NCBI GenBank assembly: GCA_001898225.1
Contig: MKTJ01000083.1
Span: 1 to 36,189, forward strand
Direction of reading: 5' to 3'
From: Chloroflexi bacterium 54-19
GTDB lineage: Bacteria > Chloroflexota > Chloroflexia > Chloroheliales > Chloroheliaceae
Length of the DNA: 36,189 bases
Position 1 is the first letter of the stretch, and the number at the start of each line of letters is the position of its first letter. The translations under genes and the position numbers were made by a program. Under the pieces are notes generated by a model that ran no database searches, was not told where the DNA came from, and saw nothing but the letters and a program-made list of their open reading frames with translations. Below, piece by piece: positions 33,607 through 36,189 of the stretch.

Positions 33607-35115
33607 TTAGGGCTGGCCTATTAACCGTCCGCGCTGCTGGTGGTGGGCGGTAAGCTGGTGGTTAGTTTCGTAGTTACCTTCATTACCGGGGTTGACCTGA
33701 ACAATTATTGATTGCAAACGGGGTTGGGCGTGGAAGAGAGCATGACGCACTTCCTCAACAACCTCGTGGCTTTGGGTGGTCGTTAGATTACCATCAACCA
33801 TAATTTCCACCTCGGCCTCAAGTTTGTGACCCAGCCAGCGCATCCGGGTTTCGCCAACCGCGTTAACACCGGGTACTTTTCGGGTGGTATTCTCGACCTT
33901 CTCCAGAAGTTCGGGTTCGATAGCATCCATCAGCCGCCGCCACATCGTGAGGGCGCTGTCCTTGACGATAAAGAGGATCGCGACCGTAATCAGAATACCG
34001 ATAATCGGGTCGAACAGCGGAAATCCGGCCAGAACCCCCAGAGCGCCAAATAATACGGCAAGAGAAGTAAAGCCGTCCACGCGGGCATGCTGACCATCCG
34101 CCACCAGGGCAGCCGAACCAATTTCATTACCCACACGGATACGCAGAATTGCCACCGCCTCATTCCCGATAAAGCCCACGATGGCAGCAACGATAACCCA
34201 GCCGATATTGGTGATAGGCTGGGGGTTGATTAACTTCTGGATACTCTCGAAACCAGCTACCATCGCGCTGATAAAAATTATCAACACGATTAAGACTCCG
34301 GCCAGGTCTTCCACCCGGCCATACCCGTAGGTGTAGCGCCGGTTAGCCACGCGCCTTCCCACGACAAAAGCAATCCAGAGCGGAATAGCCGTCGTGGCAT
34401 CCGAGAAATTGTGAATAGTGTCTGCCAGCAGCGCCACGCTACCGCTGATAAATACAATAACAATCTGGAAAATCGCCGTAACAGCCAGCATCACAAGGGA
34501 CACCTTCAAGGCCCAGATACCGCGGGCATCGCTCTCCAAAGCATTGTCCAGGTTGGTAGGGCCGTGGCTGTGACCGTGGCCGAAAGGTAAAAATTCCATC
34601 AGCCAGCCGAAACGACCATGGGAATGGCCGTGGTCATGGTCATGGTCATGATCGTGTTCCCCTTCGCCATGATCGTGGCCGTGGTCGAGTTCCCCATGAT
34701 CGTGTTCAGGCTCACCATTTGGGCCGTGAGTGTGAGCGCGGGCATCGTCATTATGTGGGTGAGGATGTTGGTGATCATGGTCATGTGCCACTCTTGCCAC
34801 AGCTCCGACCGGATGCGGATGGGGATGGTCATGGTCGTGGGCATTCTCTTCTTGTCCCTGAGCATGAGGATGGGGGTGGTCTCCGTGAGGGTGGTCATGG
34901 TGGTGTGGTTCAGATTCACCAGCCATAACATTTTTTTCTTCCGGTTTAGAAACAAGGTTGTTTGTATTTGAAGGAGTAACCGGGTGGTCTTCGTGGGAAT
35001 GAACTGTACCATCCTCGTGGACGTGTGAATGGGTAATTGAAGCGGGCACTGTTTTAAAATCATTACCCGGAAAATCCTCCTCGTTACGTTGTTCTGATGA
35101 CTCAGGTTGTCCCAT
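33607..35115 (-). CDS. CDF-family metal cation exporter with His-rich leader
   Basis: A 502-residue cation diffusion facilitator (Zn/Co/Cd/Ni export by proton antiport). Residues about 25-190 are an extreme His/Asp-rich leader (repeated HDHDHPHPH-type blocks) that probably buffers or senses metal. The membrane domain begins near residue 200 (SLVMLAVTAIFQIVIVFISGSVALLADTI). The transport-site pairs are HNFSD in helix two and a second H-x-x-x-D (HARVD) in helix five, a Zn-type arrangement. The cytosolic CTD (EPELLEKVENTTRKVPGV...) follows. GAAAGGG upstream supports the ATG. It is divergently transcribed from an ArsR/CzrA-type gene whose operators cover its promoter. Confidence 0.93.
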   Translation of the reverse strand: MGQPESSEQRNEEDFPGNDFKTVPASITHSHVHEDGTVHSHEDHPVTPSNTNNLVSKPEEKNVMAGESEPHHHDHPHGDHPHPHAQGQEENAHDHDHPHPHPVGAVARVAHDHDHQHPHPHNDDARAHTHGPNGEPEHDHGELDHGHDHGEGEHDHDHDHDHGHSHGRFGWLMEFLPFGHGHSHGPTNLDNALESDARGIWALKVSLVMLAVTAIFQIVIVFISGSVALLADTIHNFSDATTAIPLWIAFVVGRRVANRRYTYGYGRVEDLAGVLIVLIIFISAMVAGFESIQKLINPQPITNIGWVIVAAIVGFIGNEAVAILRIRVGNEIGSAALVADGQHARVDGFTSLAVLFGALGVLAGFPLFDPIIGILITVAILFIVKDSALTMWRRLMDAIEPELLEKVENTTRKVPGVNAVGETRMRWLGHKLEAEVEIMVDGNLTTTQSHEVVEEVRHALFHAQPRLQSIIVQVNPGNEGNYETNHQLTAHHQQRGRLIGQP

Positions 35116-35304
35116 AACCCTTTCTCCCCTTTATCTTTGCGCTCTGGTAATGTTAAAATGGCGCGAAATAAACATTTTTCTAAGATAAATTATTTTTTTG
35201 AACAGAAAACTAAAGTCGGGCAGCATCTGTCCGACTAAAAAGCTAAAAGATTTCGTTAAATAGAAATTGAACAATCTGGACAGACCTGCACTATCCTGAA
35301 CCAT

Positions 35305-35358
35305 ATTATAATCTATTTGAAGATTTATTCAAGTAGTATTTGAGAATTCTTTCAAATA
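35305..35358. promoter_or_regulatory. Divergent promoter region with tandem ArsR/SmtB operators
   Basis: Two 22-bp imperfect palindromes of the form TATTTGA-N8-TCAARTA lie one base apart, at 35314-35335 and 35337-35358. An ATTATAAT core supplies a -10 in both directions. TATAAT at 35307-35312 serves the plus-strand regulator. Its overlapping mirror at 35305-35310, with TTGAAT at 35327-35332 (16-nt spacer), serves the CDF gene. The operators overlap the CDF -35 and the expected regulator start site. The form resembles known SmtB/CzrA sites. Confidence 0.7.
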
Positions 35359-35400
35359 GATTCTGGAGTCTCCAAAAGCACTAGGAAAGTTACAAAATCA

Positions 35401-35784
35401 ATGCTCAAACATTCGATACCCCTGAGTGAAATAGCCTCAACTCACGCCGAAATAAGGCAAACCCTGCCTGAAGAAGAAGAAATTGTGGCGATGGGACGAG
35501 TCTTTCAAGCACTTTCCGACCCGACCCGCTGCAAGATTATTCTGACTTTAATCAACCATGAACTTTGTGTTACAGATTTATCGGACATTCTGGGGGTATC
35601 AATTTCAGGTATTTCCCATCACCTGAGGGGCTTAAGAGATAATCGGATCGTCAAGACCCGCCGGGACGGCAACACCATTTATTACTCGGTTGACGATGCT
35701 CATGTGGGAAATCTCTTTCAGGAAGTAATGTACCACCTTGATCACGTAGAACATAACCTGCCGGACCACCCTGGAAACCGCTGA
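35401..35784 (+). CDS. ArsR/SmtB-family metal-responsive repressor (CzrA-like)
   Basis: A 127-residue winged-helix repressor. FQALSDPTRCKIILTL and ELCVTDLSDILGVSISGISHHLRGL form the DNA-binding core, with the family SxSxxSxHL recognition helix. The last helix contains Asp, then His at +2, His at +13 and His at +16 (DDAHVGN...YHLDH), the exact spacing of the alpha-5 Zn(II)/Co(II) site of CzrA. The alpha-3 ELCVCDL site of CadC/ArsR is only partly present (one Cys). So zinc or cobalt is the expected signal, matching the divergent CDF exporter. No strong Shine-Dalgarno site precedes the ATG. Confidence 0.92.
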   Translation: MLKHSIPLSEIASTHAEIRQTLPEEEEIVAMGRVFQALSDPTRCKIILTLINHELCVTDLSDILGVSISGISHHLRGLRDNRIVKTRRDGNTIYYSVDDAHVGNLFQEVMYHLDHVEHNLPDHPGNR

Positions 35785-35797
35785 AAAGTTATTTCAG

Positions 35798-35841
35798 TTT
35801 CGGGTCGGAGCAATTTTTGGGCAATTTCAGGGTCTGACGAA
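35798..35841 (+). repeat. Copy B of the 44-bp interspersed repeat
   Basis: It matches the minus strand of 15301-15344 at 41 of 44 positions and lies in opposite orientation, 14 bases after the ArsR stop codon. Similarity continues weakly for about 16 bases more (GTGG and CGC shared). It may be a short mobile or terminator-like repeat. Confidence 0.7.
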
Positions 35842-35907
35842 CTTTACGTGGTCCGCTAATTTGTAACCCTCTTTCGTATATATTTGGAACAACTTGTTCT
35901 CTTTTAA

Positions 35908-36087
35908 GACGCCGACGGCAACAACTGGGAAGTCTTTGTGGTTCTGGACGCTGATGCCCCTGTCCATAGCGAAAACAGGATGGTAGGTGGACCAAACGAT
36001 ATTTGCGCCTGCGACACCGGAGCTAACACCGGCCGCCAGACGTTGGAGTTAATAAACAAGTCTGCCGGTAGCGGTAAGTGCTGCTAA
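35908..36087 (+). pseudogene. C-terminal remnant of an ArsI/CadI-like VOC protein
   Basis: Fifty-nine codons beginning DADGNNWEVFVVLDAD and ending SGKCC before a TAA. D-P-D-G-N-x-W-E-V-[FY]-V-V followed by a Cys-rich tail is the C-terminal signature of the vicinal-oxygen-chelate proteins ArsI and CadI (C-As lyase / cadmium-induced protein). These are often encoded beside ArsR regulators. A stop codon lies directly upstream in frame, and no N-terminal half is present. A degraded gene is the best reading. Confidence 0.6.
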
Positions 36088-36105
36088 TCCCTGCCTCCAA
36101 CCGTT

Positions 36106-36166
36106 AAATAAAAAGGTGATAGCTTAAACTTATAGAGTATAAGAAGGAGCTATCACCTTTTTATTT
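36106..36166. terminator. 19-bp hairpin terminator
   Basis: The arms 36106-36124 and 36148-36166 pair perfectly over a 23-nt loop. The right arm ends CACCTTTTTATTT, giving a U-rich tail, and the left arm is A-rich, so it can end transcription from both sides. Confidence 0.75.
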
Positions 36167-36189
36167 AGCTCGACTTTACACATTTAGAA

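Noticed and set aside
34618..34971. A 117-codon plus-strand frame rich in Val and Met
   Set aside because: It is the antisense shadow of the His-rich CDF leader. Repeated CAT/GAT codons read backwards give ATG/ATC-like codons.
1..36189. CRISPR arrays, tRNA genes or phage structural genes
   Set aside because: No regularly spaced direct repeats, tRNA cloverleaf sequences or phage-type proteins were seen on reading either strand.

Overview
The window is about 36 kb of bacterial chromosome with moderate GC. It most likely comes from a member of the Chloroflexota. This rests on lipoproteins whose lipobox is followed by long Ala/Thr/Val-rich linkers, on the transporter types, and on TTG/GTG starts. 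It is inference from protein style, with no rRNA or marker gene present. Ordinary sigma-70-like promoters and good Shine-Dalgarno sites are visible.

Layout. (1) 1-1745: a TetR regulator behind an array of CTAGA motifs, followed by a beheaded ABC-transporter ATPase and a strong hairpin. (2) 1746-6160: on the minus strand, a 1400-residue secreted protein with two sets of seven RCC1 repeats, three Calx-beta domains and its own promoter. (3) 6160-7254: an apparently intact IS6-like element. (4) 7833-13959: a sugar locus with a LacI regulator, two LplB/YtcP-type permeases, a Tat lipoprotein binding protein and an aldo/keto reductase. LacI-type operators flank both promoters. (5) 14014-15512: a graveyard of mobile DNA on the minus strand, with a frameshifted IS481-like transposase, a group II intron RNA with a canonical 34-nt domain V but no reverse transcriptase gene, and the N-terminus of a tyrosine recombinase carrying a nonsense codon.

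(6) 15847-29500: a long plus-strand catabolic locus with a DeoR regulator, BadF-type (GlcNAc-like) kinase, SIS-domain protein, a mannose-6-phosphate isomerase fused to a degenerate kinase-like domain, a cytosolic formylglycine-type sulfatase, a cytosolic GH-A/cellulase-like enzyme, a complete Opp/Dpp ABC transporter and its lipoprotein. The DeoR and kinase promoters share an operator-like motif. The combination suggests uptake of a sulfated or amino-sugar-containing oligosaccharide through the Opp system and its breakdown in the cytosol; the substrate is inferred.

(7) 29754-35115: a minus-strand metal-linked region with small lipoproteins, two exported proteins whose predicted mature N-terminus is His (one CopC-like), a 37-residue membrane peptide and a CDF metal exporter with a very His-rich leader. 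(8) 35277-36166: a divergent CzrA/SmtB-type ArsR regulator with two tandem 22-bp operators over the shared promoter region, then a remnant of an ArsI/CadI-type protein and a terminator. The regulator probably controls the CDF exporter and itself in response to zinc or a similar metal.
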